Assembly (NCBI GenBank): GCA_003140655.1
Contig: PLKR01000491.1
Span: forward strand, 1-5,103
Direction of reading: 5' to 3'
Source of the DNA: Acidobacteriaceae bacterium
GTDB taxonomy: Bacteria > Acidobacteriota > Terriglobia > Terriglobales > Acidobacteriaceae
Length of the DNA: 5,103 bases
Part shown: positions 1 through 4,816 of the stretch, in pieces
Numbering within the stretch: position 1 is the first letter of the stretch
Layout: each line of letters begins with the position of its first letter
Notes under the pieces: model-generated
The model's database searches: none
Told to the model about the DNA's origin: nothing
The model's input: the letters and a program-made list of their open reading frames with translations, nothing else
Made by a program: the position numbers and the translations under genes

Positions 1-16
1 CAGTGGCTGGTAGTGT

Positions 17-60
17 CCTAATAGTGCGTTGCTGAGTTGGTGGCGGCCTCGACTATTAGG
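17..60. repeat. 9-bp perfect inverted repeat with 26-nt spacer
   Basis: CCTAATAGT at 17-25 is the exact reverse complement of ACTATTAGG at 52-60. On RNA the stem could grow by a G-U and a G-C pair (15-16 with 61-62). The right arm abuts the stop codon (64-62) of the minus-strand gene, so a transcript of that gene would fold this stem directly after its stop. The arms are AT-rich, the loop is long and no T-run follows, so it is a poor match to a Rho-independent terminator. It could be an mRNA 3'-end structure, an operator or the end of a mobile element. The repeat is directly visible; its role is unknown. Confidence 0.55.
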
Positions 61-61
61 G

Positions 62-199
62 CTAGCTCCTCAGGCGCTGCTCCTTGTGTTTCAGCAAATC
101 GTTAAGTTGCTCAACAAGCTCCATGAATTTGGTAAGGTTTTTCTCTTTTGCGATCCGCTCACAGAGAATCGCCATACGCTCTCGTTCGTCGGGGGTCAT
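62..199 (-). CDS. small conserved-looking helical protein, function unknown (45 aa)
   Basis: This predicts a 45-residue, highly charged protein that should be almost all alpha-helix: MTPDERERMAILCERI, then a Lys/Asn break, then KFMELVEQLNDLLKHKEQRLRS. Leucines and other hydrophobics recur at heptad-like spacing, as in a short amphipathic or coiled-coil hairpin. There is no signal peptide or membrane segment and only one cysteine (residue 13). The frame is open back to 310, but the internal ATG at 199 is chosen because a perfect GGAGGT (complement of 205-210) sits 5 nt upstream of it, and the extra 37 residues look non-coding. From memory, similar tiny proteins with TPDERERM and LVxELNDLL patterns occur in Acidobacteriota, but I know of no function. 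It is divergent from the redox cluster. A small partner or regulatory peptide is possible but speculative. Confidence 0.7.
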   Translation of the reverse strand: MTPDERERMAILCERIAKEKNLTKFMELVEQLNDLLKHKEQRLRS

Positions 200-529
200 A
201 CCGCACCTCCCTCCCAACCGGCTAAAAACACGGGAGCCACTGATTTGTTTCGTGTAAATGGAGTTTGTTCCGGTATTGCAAAACGGTTCAAAGAGTGGTC
301 GAATAGACACTCGGGGTTCTGGGGAAGCGCGCTAATCCACTTTTCCCCTCAAGGATACGAGATGGCATTGGCATCGCTTCCTCCGGCCCCGGGGGCGGCT
401 CCGGGTCACGGTTGCCTGTCTATCCGAAAAGTTACCTCCGTAATGTTCCTATCTTTAACTCGCTGAAGCACAATCAGACCAACGTTTGAGCGGCGTTCTG
501 TCTTGTCGTATTTCTGGATAAAGGCGGGT
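200..529. other. divergent intergenic region without a recognisable gene
   Basis: This stretch lies between the divergent starts of the 45-residue gene and the barrel gene, so it should carry promoters for both. A plus-strand frame (29-466) and the in-frame extension of the small minus gene cross it, but neither translation looks like a protein family or has a convincing ribosome binding site. A GC-rich patch around 382-408 (ccggccccgggggcggctcc) can form short self-complementary pairs centred on CCCCGGGG. No convincing -35/-10 pair was found on either strand. Confidence 0.5.
205..210 (-). promoter_or_regulatory. strong ribosome binding site that fixes the start at 199
   Basis: The minus strand reads GGAGGT, then five bases, then ATG. 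This is a consensus Shine-Dalgarno at a good distance. It selects the internal ATG at 199 over the in-frame ATG at 310. Confidence 0.75.
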
Positions 530-1597
530 TTGCGGCGCTGGCCGAGGGTTGTTCTGCCCGCGTCGGCCGGACTATTCCTTCTCTTATGCTTCACGCCGGG
601 TCTAGCGGCCTGCCAGTCGTCTGATGGGGAGAAGGCGATCCCTATTCTTACCGGTACGGCCGGCTATTTCAACTTCGTCACGGCGGGACAAAATCAGGTC
701 GATGCCCAAATCAATCCTGTTCTTCTTGTGCCCCTCGGCGACCGCTGGCTGGTGGAATCGAGGGCAGAGTTCGAAGGAGCGTTTCAGCGACCTCCCGATG
801 GCGGCTCGTACGGCGGTATGGTGAGCAAGAATCTCGATTATCTGCAGGCGGACTACATCGCTAACACATACCTTACCGTCACCATGGGACGATTTCTCAC
901 GCCGTTTGGAATCTTCAATGAACGTCTGTACCCCATCTGGATCCGCAGCCTGCAACAGGATCCTTTGATTCTGCCGCTCTCCGCCGAATCGAGTGACGGC
1001 ATGATGCTGCGCGGTGGATTTCCGGTCAATGCCAAGGTTAACCTGAACTATGCGGCCTATGTCTCGGCGGTGAGCAGCGGACACAACAACCTGGAATCGG
1101 ATCGCAACGTCGGCGGGCGTATGGGTATTTTCCTACCCGGTCCGCGGGTTGAAGTAGGCGCCTCGTGGCAGAAGCTGTTGCAGGACGAGCGTACCCATTC
1201 TTTTGGATTTCATTTCGCGTGGCAGCCTATGCGGTTTCCGCTCAACATACACTCCGAGTACGCCCGGTCCAATCAGGGGAGCGGCTACTGGATCGACGGA
1301 GCCTACCGGTTGAGCCAGGTTCTTTTCTGGCAGAAGGCGCTGCGGCGGCTCGAATTCGCGGGAAGGGCGGAGCAATTCTTCAACGGTCAGATCAGCTCAG
1401 ACGAGGCCCAGGCACTTGGATTGCCCGCCGCGAACACCCGCGAAGGTGAATTTGGATTGAACTATTACCTGCACGACGGGCTCAAGGCCGTCGCCAGTTA
1501 CGGGCGGCAATTCAGTTCGGCTGGGAATCTCAATCTATGGACCGTGGGTATCGCTTATCGTTTTGCCGTGCCGCTGGGACGGGTGGGGTCGCAATGA
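530..1597 (+). CDS. outer-membrane porin-like beta-barrel protein
   Basis: Predicted exported barrel of 355 residues. The N-terminus is a classic signal sequence: RRWPR, a hydrophobic run ending LLLCFTPGLA, then AACQ. Cleavage after GLA is likely, but L-A-A-C also fits a lipobox (Cys28), so a lipoprotein cannot be excluded. The mature part alternates polar and hydrophobic residues with many aromatics and glycines. The segment LTVTMGRFLTPFGIFNERL (about 114-132) resembles the GRF-TPFG stretch seen in phosphate-selective-type porins. Strands such as LNIHSEYARS and FGLNYYLHDGLKAVASYG follow, and the last strand is LWTVGIAYRF. That strand has the aromatic ending of a C-terminal barrel strand but is followed by ten extra residues. 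The TTG at 530 has AAGG five bases upstream. A TTG at 503 (364 residues) is the alternative but lacks a good site. It is the first gene of the cluster and overlaps the cytochrome gene by ATGA. Substrate unknown. Confidence 0.75.
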   Translation: MRRWPRVVLPASAGLFLLLCFTPGLAACQSSDGEKAIPILTGTAGYFNFVTAGQNQVDAQINPVLLVPLGDRWLVESRAEFEGAFQRPPDGGSYGGMVSKNLDYLQADYIANTYLTVTMGRFLTPFGIFNERLYPIWIRSLQQDPLILPLSAESSDGMMLRGGFPVNAKVNLNYAAYVSAVSSGHNNLESDRNVGGRMGIFLPGPRVEVGASWQKLLQDERTHSFGFHFAWQPMRFPLNIHSEYARSNQGSGYWIDGAYRLSQVLFWQKALRRLEFAGRAEQFFNGQISSDEAQALGLPAANTREGEFGLNYYLHDGLKAVASYGRQFSSAGNLNLWTVGIAYRFAVPLGRVGSQ

Positions 1598-1890
1598 AGT
1601 ACAAATCTCTGGCAATCATTTGGCTGTTGGCGCTGATCTCGGCGATCGGCGTAGCCTCCTCGGCACCGCGGACCCGCAGGGCGACCGAACCTGCTGTTTA
1701 TAGCTCGGCAGAGGCTGATGCCATGCGCTTGGAGGGGGAGAAAAGATTTCGGGCAAACTGTAATCGTTGCCATGCCGCGCCTCATAAATTTCCTCCGCGC
1801 ATGATGGCCACCATTGTGCGCCATATGCGAGTCCGAGCTACCATCACAGACGATGACATGCGCTACATCCTCTATTACATGACGCAGTAG
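1594..1890 (+). CDS. small periplasmic mono-heme cytochrome c
   Basis: Predicts a 98-residue exported class-I-like c-type cytochrome that would carry single electrons in the periplasm. MKYK followed by a hydrophobic run to about residue 25 is a signal peptide or uncleaved anchor. After a short linker comes GEKRFRANCNRCH, whose CNRCH (56-60) is the CxxCH covalent heme site with His60 as proximal ligand. PPRMM (67-71) and RHM (76-78) offer methionines for the sixth ligand; which one is used cannot be told. TDDDMRYILYYM (86-97) is the expected C-terminal helix packing on the heme. At about 75 mature residues it is at the small end of class I. The ATG at 1594 is chosen because it forms a 4-base ATGA overlap with the barrel gene's stop and follows a purine-rich GGGTGGGG. 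A longer in-frame start at 1537 lies inside the barrel gene and would spoil the signal peptide. The overlap suggests translational coupling to the barrel. Confidence 0.88.
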   Translation: MKYKSLAIIWLLALISAIGVASSAPRTRRATEPAVYSSAEADAMRLEGEKRFRANCNRCHAAPHKFPPRMMATIVRHMRVRATITDDDMRYILYYMTQ

Positions 1891-1896
1891 CACGGG

Positions 1897-1901
1897 GGAG
1901 G
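1897..1901 (+). promoter_or_regulatory. ribosome binding site supporting a GTG start at 1906
   Basis: GGAGG lies four bases ahead of GTG at 1906 within the 15-nt gap after the cytochrome stop. It supports the non-ATG start of the cupredoxin gene. Confidence 0.7.
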
Positions 1902-1905
1902 AACG

Positions 1906-2328
1906 GTGGGGCGCAGAAGATCGGTGGCAACATGCGGGATCGTTCTTGCGGCATGGTGGTGTTTCGGTCAGATCCCGGTTGGCAGTCGAACACGAGTCAT
2001 CGAGGTCCTGGCAGACAGGGATAGCCGTTACAAAATTGCTGGCGAGAAAATACCGGAAATCTCTGTCAAAGCGGGCGAGCCGATCGTCCTGAGGATCACG
2101 GCACGGAAAGCCAAGTCCTGGAACCGGGACGGCTCGATTCATGGGTTTTCGCTGTTGCGCGCGAAGGACAGATCGAAAGTAGCCGGTTGGGATTTATTGC
2201 TTAGACCTGGCACACAAGAATTTTCGATGATCGCGCCCGATGAGCCGGGCGAGTATGTGGTGGTTTGTACCGTAATTTGTAGCGAAGACCATGAAGGCAT
2301 GTTCATGAGGTTTGTAGTGACGCAGTAA
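1906..2328 (+). CDS. stand-alone periplasmic CuA-type cupredoxin (COX2-like)
   Basis: Predicted 140-residue exported copper protein of the cupredoxin fold. Residues 2-5 are GRRR, followed by a hydrophobic segment to about 22, a signal peptide or single anchor. The C-terminus carries the full CuA ligand set of cytochrome oxidase subunit II and nitrous-oxide reductase: C-x3-C-x3-H-x2-M at C121, C125, H129 and M132, plus an upstream His79 in HGFSLL. The stretch PDEPGEYVVVC is the usual strand leading into the first Cys. Between the cysteines it has TVI, with Val where oxidase subunit II has Glu; that residue binds copper only through its backbone and varies in the family. There is no two-helix membrane hairpin, and no oxidase subunit I or nosZ is nearby, so it probably acts as an electron carrier or copper-binding protein, not an oxidase subunit. 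The start is GTG with GGAGG four bases upstream, 15 nt after the cytochrome gene. Confidence 0.85.
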   Translation: MGRRRSVATCGIVLAAWWCFGQIPVGSRTRVIEVLADRDSRYKIAGEKIPEISVKAGEPIVLRITARKAKSWNRDGSIHGFSLLRAKDRSKVAGWDLLLRPGTQEFSMIAPDEPGEYVVVCTVICSEDHEGMFMRFVVTQ

Positions 2329-2333
2329 TTATT

Positions 2334-2339
2334 GGAGGT
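2334..2339 (+). promoter_or_regulatory. ribosome binding site that fixes the GTG start at 2347
   Basis: GGAGGT is followed by seven bases and then GTG at 2347. An in-frame TTG at 2332 overlaps this very site and cannot use it, so 2347 is the better start. Confidence 0.75.
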
Positions 2340-2346
2340 CGATTCT

Positions 2347-2724
2347 GTGAAAGGCAAGACGGTCCTGGGCGTGCTTGTGTGTTTTGCTCTGTCGCTGTCG
2401 GTTTACACCGAGACGCAACAGCCAGCGACGTTCCATGGTGAAATCTCCGATAGCCAGTGCGCATTTAATGTCCACTCACTTACCAAATCGCACGAAGAGA
2501 TGCTGAAGTCAAAGTCGGGACTTATGGGGTCGACTCGTTCCTCTTGTTCTCTCTACTGCATTCAGCACTTGGGCGGGAAATTCGTGCTGGCGTCCAAGGG
2601 CCACGTTTATCACCTGGATAATCAGGATTTACCGCGCGGTTTCGTCGGAGAGAAGGTGAAACTGCGGGGAATTCTGGATCCGAAAACCGACATCATCCAG
2701 GTTGTAAGCATTGATCTGGAATAA
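2347..2724 (+). CDS. small exported DUF5818-like protein, function unknown
   Basis: Predicts 125 residues. The hydrophobic N-terminus (VKGKTVLGVLVCFALSLSV) is a signal peptide. The mature part follows a pattern I associate, from memory, with DUF5818-type acidobacterial proteins: FHGEISDSQCA near the start, a spaced Cys pair in SSCSLYC followed by GGKFVLAS, then HVYHLDNQDLPRGFVGEKVKLRGILD and a closing IIQVVSIDLE. The second half reads as a small beta-barrel resembling an OB fold. Three cysteines in the mature part (in DSQC and SSCSLYC), with histidines such as FNVHS, SHEE and IQHLGG, could form disulfides or bind metal; this is inference. It is the last gene of the four-gene cluster, 18 nt after the cupredoxin. 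The company of heme and copper proteins hints at a role in redox or metal handling outside the cytoplasm. The family name is tentative; the exported, coding nature is well supported. Confidence 0.75.
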   Translation: MKGKTVLGVLVCFALSLSVYTETQQPATFHGEISDSQCAFNVHSLTKSHEEMLKSKSGLMGSTRSSCSLYCIQHLGGKFVLASKGHVYHLDNQDLPRGFVGEKVKLRGILDPKTDIIQVVSIDLE

Positions 2725-2837
2725 TATTGTTTCAGTGCGGGTGCGATGTTTGCTCGGAAGGTTGCAGCACTCTGCAGAATCCCAACTTGTCCTGAAGTCC
2801 GTTTGCCTTTGCCACAGCTCTTTAGCCCAAAGACACA

Positions 2838-2967
2838 TGCCCGTCTGAGTTATCAGAACTGCTCCACAGAGATGGGATTTTCATGGCGACCCGCCCTTCC
2901 GCGCGACGAGTATAGATTTGCATCCGCCGAAGCTGTGAGGACAACATCTCTGTAACTCAGACGGGCA
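2838..2967. repeat. 130-bp element bounded by 15-bp perfect inverted repeats
   Basis: TGCCCGTCTGAGTTA (2838-2852) is the exact reverse complement of 2953-2967. Pairing resumes further in: CAGAGATG (2867-2874) matches CATCTCTG (2945-2952). On the right the two arm segments are contiguous (23 bases); on the left they are split by 14 bases (2853-2866). The whole could fold as a 23-bp stem with a one-sided bulge and a loop of about 70 nt. There is no clear target-site duplication and no ORF inside. It could be a small non-autonomous mobile element (MITE-like), a structured RNA, or the mRNA 3' end of the redox cluster. The pairing is directly visible; identity unknown. Confidence 0.6.
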
Positions 2968-2980
2968 GCAGGAGCCCGTC
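2960..2980 (+). repeat. GC-rich 7-bp hairpin sharing an arm with the 130-bp element
   Basis: GACGGGC (2960-2966), a 7-base loop, then GCCCGTC (2974-2980) form a perfect stem. The left arm is the same sequence that pairs with 2839-2845 in the larger element, so the two folds exclude each other. No T-run follows (AGCAAGAATT), so it is not a typical intrinsic terminator. Confidence 0.45.
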
Positions 2981-3134
2981 AGCAAGAATTCAGCGAGGAG
3001 GTGCCGGGCGTTCCGCCATCAGCGCCCCCTCGGCTTCACGCCGGGCCAAATCTGCAAAAGGCCACGGACAACAGTGTGGCGGCACCTTCAAACGATGTGG
3101 TGCTACTCTCAACAACAAACAAATAACAATCCCT

Positions 3135-3152
3135 TGACAACCCTGTGACAAC
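3135..3152 (-). promoter_or_regulatory. candidate Pho-box-like direct repeat upstream of the propeller gene
   Basis: TGACAAC occurs at 3135-3141 and 3146-3152, one helical turn (11 bp) apart. On the minus strand this reads GTTGTCA-N4-GTTGTCA, matching the architecture of PhoB boxes (two 7-bp half-sites related to CTGTCAT or TTGTCAC, with 4-bp spacing). OmpR/PhoB-family response regulators bind such tandem sites. The site lies about 65 bp before the propeller start codon. Orientation is opposite to the gene, and a TTGACA -35-like hexamer (3134-3139) overlaps it without a good -10 at standard distance. This is a candidate only. Confidence 0.3.
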
Positions 3153-3202
3153 TGGCCCGTGACGTTCCTCATACTTAATGGTGGTCAAGTGTTTTGTATT
3201 AC

Positions 3203-3214
3203 GGGGAGAACCCC
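3203..3214 (+). promoter_or_regulatory. ribosome binding site of the propeller gene inside a GGGG/CCCC hairpin
   Basis: GGGGAGAA (3203-3210), seven bases before the ATG at 3218, is the only Shine-Dalgarno-like sequence for this gene. GGGG (3203-3206) can pair with CCCC (3211-3214) around an AGAA loop, which would partly sequester it. The stem is only 4 bp, so an effect on translation is uncertain. Confidence 0.4.
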
Positions 3215-3217
3215 TAA

Positions 3218-4528
3218 ATGTTCACCATAAGAAGGTCCGGAACTTCTATGATGTTAGCCGTGCTCTGGCTGTGTGCGTCAGGGTCGTTATTTGCGCAGAC
3301 ATTTACCACGCTGGCCAGTTTTAACTTTACGGACGGCGAAAGCCCCGTTAGGGCGCTGGTCCAGGCCACCAATGGGAACTTCGACGGGACAATGGAGGAG
3401 GGTGGGGCCCAGACACCAGGAAGGTCCCGTAATGCGTTCCCGGGTGCCTACCCCGGCGGAATGAGTCGTTCGGTGAACTGGTCCGAGTTCGGCTTTATCC
3501 CTTCCGGTGGCAGGTTCAACCCCCAGGAGCGGATGCTGTCGCCCCGCAACGCGCACGGGTTGCACAAGCTGTGGTCCTTCTTTACCGGCTGCGACGGCCC
3601 GATCTGCGGGGGATCCTCGGCGACGGTGGCCAACGGGGCGGTCTACGTCGGCTCCTATGACGGCTACGTGTACGCCCTCAACGCCGCCACCGGGGACAAG
3701 CTGTGGTCCTTCCTCACGGGCGGCGAAGTGTTCTCGTCGCCGGCGGTGGCCGACGGAGTGGTGTACGTCGGCTCGAACGACCAAAACGTGTACGCTCTCA
3801 ACGCCGCTACGGGGGCCGAACTCTGGTCCTACACCACCGGCTACGACGTGGTCTCGTCGCCGGCGGTGGCCAACGGGGTGGTCTACATCGGCTCCGAGGA
3901 CGGCAGCGTGTACGCGCTCAACGCCGCCACCGGGGCAAAGCTGTGGTCCTACAGCACTCACCTCGTCGTTGATTCGTCGCCGGCGGTGGCCAACGGGGTG
4001 ATCTACGTCGGCTCCGACGACGGCAACCTATACGCCCTCAACGCCGCCACTGGGGACAAGCTGTGGTCCTTCTCCACACCCGGCGACGTGTACTCGTCGC
4101 CGGCGGTGGCCAACGGGGTGGTCTACGTCGGCTCCGAGGGCGGTAACGTGTACGCCCTCAACGCCACCACCGGGGCCAAGCTGTGGTCCTACGACACCCG
4201 CGACTATGTGAATTCATCGCCTGCGGTGGCCAATGGAGTAGTCTACGTCGGTTCCATCAACGACAACGTGTACGCCCTCAACGCCGCCACCGGGGCCAAG
4301 CTGTGGTCCTATACCACCGGCAACGAAGTGTTGTCGTCGCCGGCAGTAGCCAACGGGGTGATTTACATCGGCTCTGGGGACGACAGCGTGTATGCCCTTA
4401 ACGCCGCCACCGGGGCCAAGCTGTGGTCCTATCACACCGGCAACCAAGTGTTCTCGTCGCCGACGGTTGCGAACGGAGTGGTCTACGTCGGCTCCGGGGA
4501 CGGTAACATGTACGCGTTCGGGCTATGA
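3218..4528 (+). CDS. secreted eight-unit PQQ-like beta-propeller protein with a GloVer-type N-terminus
   Basis: Predicts 436 residues. Residues 1-26 (MFTIRRSGTSMMLAVLWLCA...LFA) form a signal peptide. Residues 28-64 (TFTTLASFNFTDGESP, LVQATNGNFDGT, EEGGA) match the opening of GloVer tandem-repeat proteins, whose units usually read LVQ-T-DGNFYGTT-GG. After a low-complexity joint (about 65-85) comes NWSEFGFIPSGGRFNPQE, the usual lead-in of PQQ-like propellers. Eight units starting K/E-LWS follow from residue 117. Units 2-7 are exactly 40 residues with invariant LWS, SSPAVA-G, YVGS and YALNA-TGA. Unit 1 is 44 residues and has Cys125 and Cys130. Unit 8 is cut to 36 and ends NMYAFGL, a normal ending for the group. 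Eight blades would close a ring. The cofactor and catalytic residues of PQQ dehydrogenases, including their vicinal cysteines, are not seen, so a binding or scaffold role outside the cytoplasm is inferred. The ATG at 3218 follows GGGGAGAA. It is transcribed alone. Confidence 0.9.
   Translation: MFTIRRSGTSMMLAVLWLCASGSLFAQTFTTLASFNFTDGESPVRALVQATNGNFDGTMEEGGAQTPGRSRNAFPGAYPGGMSRSVNWSEFGFIPSGGRFNPQERMLSPRNAHGLHKLWSFFTGCDGPICGGSSATVANGAVYVGSYDGYVYALNAATGDKLWSFLTGGEVFSSPAVADGVVYVGSNDQNVYALNAATGAELWSYTTGYDVVSSPAVANGVVYIGSEDGSVYALNAATGAKLWSYSTHLVVDSSPAVANGVIYVGSDDGNLYALNAATGDKLWSFSTPGDVYSSPAVANGVVYVGSEGGNVYALNATTGAKLWSYDTRDYVNSSPAVANGVVYVGSINDNVYALNAATGAKLWSYTTGNEVLSSPAVANGVIYIGSGDDSVYALNAATGAKLWSYHTGNQVFSSPTVANGVVYVGSGDGNMYAFGL
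3566..4525 (+). repeat. tandem 120-bp coding repeats (propeller blades)
   Basis: Units begin at 3566, 3698, 3818, 3938, 4058, 4178, 4298 and 4418. The first is 132 bp, the next six are 120 bp and the last is 108 bp. Long blocks are nearly identical at DNA level, for example TCGTCGCCGGCGGTGGCCAA in most units, including third codon positions. Differences concentrate in codons 5-12 and 27-30 of each unit. The pattern indicates recent duplication or gene conversion with change focused on two loops. Confidence 0.92.
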
Positions 4529-4816
4529 TGCCTCTTATGGTGCGCAGAAATTCCGTCCGTCCTCGAAATCAAGGGGATATCGGTGTGTGCCTAGGTTTTC
4601 CTCTGGTCCGTTCCGTGAAGTACTCGTGGTAGGAGGTGGTCCCGGCAGGGTAGGCCGATGAGGTGGGCATCTCGCCGGCTTCAAATTTTGTAATCCTCGG
4701 CGGCGAACGTGTTCTTCCCTGCCAAGATAGGTACTAGGTAGTTAACACCTCGCGACTTCGGCACAGCGTCAACGCAACTGATAATAGGATCGTAAACTCT
4801 GGCTTTCTTGTCAGTC
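4529..4816. other. convergent gap with no recognisable gene
   Basis: These 288 nt separate the 3' ends of the propeller gene and the HNH gene. No coding frame looks real. A 7-bp inverted repeat (GGCAGGG near 4644, CCCTGCC near 4717) is too weak and too widely spaced to call a terminator. No bidirectional terminator with a T-run is apparent. Confidence 0.5.

Larger units (their letters stand above)
2725..3217 (+). other. long intergenic region between the redox cluster and the propeller gene
   Basis: These 493 nt contain no convincing gene. A plus-strand frame at 2746-2955 and a minus-strand frame at 2990-3172 have no family-like motifs and no suitable start site. The region holds the 130-bp inverted-repeat element (2838-2967), an adjoining GC hairpin (2960-2980), an A/C-rich stretch (about 3108-3130) and an 11-bp-period direct repeat (3135-3152). 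The expected promoter of the propeller gene should lie near 3130-3200, but no clean -35/-10 pair stands out. No terminator with a T-run was found after the redox cluster. Confidence 0.6.

Noticed and set aside
29..466. Plus-strand frame of 145 codons at the left edge
   Set aside because: It overlaps the small minus-strand gene, which has a perfect ribosome binding site. The translation has no domain-like pattern.
602..1084. Antisense frame of 160 codons inside the barrel gene
   Set aside because: It lies wholly opposite a well-supported barrel sequence and has no convincing ribosome binding site or motif.
1555..2142. Antisense frame of 195 codons across the cytochrome and cupredoxin genes
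   Set aside because: The opposite strand holds two genes with clear heme and CuA motifs and ribosome binding sites. The antisense translation is Arg/Pro/Cys-rich with no recognisable domain.
1879..2327. Shared TGACGCAGTA at the ends of the cytochrome (1879-1888) and cupredoxin (2318-2327) genes
   Set aside because: Ten bases reflecting Thr-Gln-stop in both; most likely chance.
2746..2955. Plus-strand frame of 69 codons after the redox cluster
   Set aside because: It runs into the inverted-repeat element, lacks a good Shine-Dalgarno and resembles no family.
2838..2967. Integron attC site
   Set aside because: The bulged stem and length were suggestive, but the ends do not read RYYYAAC and GTTRRRY in the required orientation, and no cassette-like gene or integrase is in view.
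588..3045. 13-base direct repeat GCTTCACGCCGGG at 588-600 and 3033-3045
   Set aside because: One pair of this length is unremarkable in 5 kb of GC-rich DNA, and the flanks do not match.
3134..3180. Sigma-70 promoter with TTGACA at 3134
   Set aside because: No acceptable -10 lies at 16-18 bp. CATACT near 3170 is too far from TTGACA and only loosely placed relative to GTGACA at 3145.
3287..3961. Long open minus-strand frame (224 codons) and several plus-strand frames within the propeller gene
   Set aside because: They arise because 120-bp repeats are a multiple of three and GC-rich, so a stop-free frame stays stop-free in each unit. Translations are Arg/Gly/Val-rich and family-free.
3566..4525. 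CRISPR array or satellite repeat
   Set aside because: The 120-bp units are contiguous, in frame and encode propeller blades, with no spacers.
3218..4528. PQQ-dependent alcohol or glucose dehydrogenase
   Set aside because: Blade repeats are PQQ-like, but the vicinal cysteines, catalytic Asp region and longer W-motif blades of true quinoprotein dehydrogenases are missing and the units are too short and uniform.
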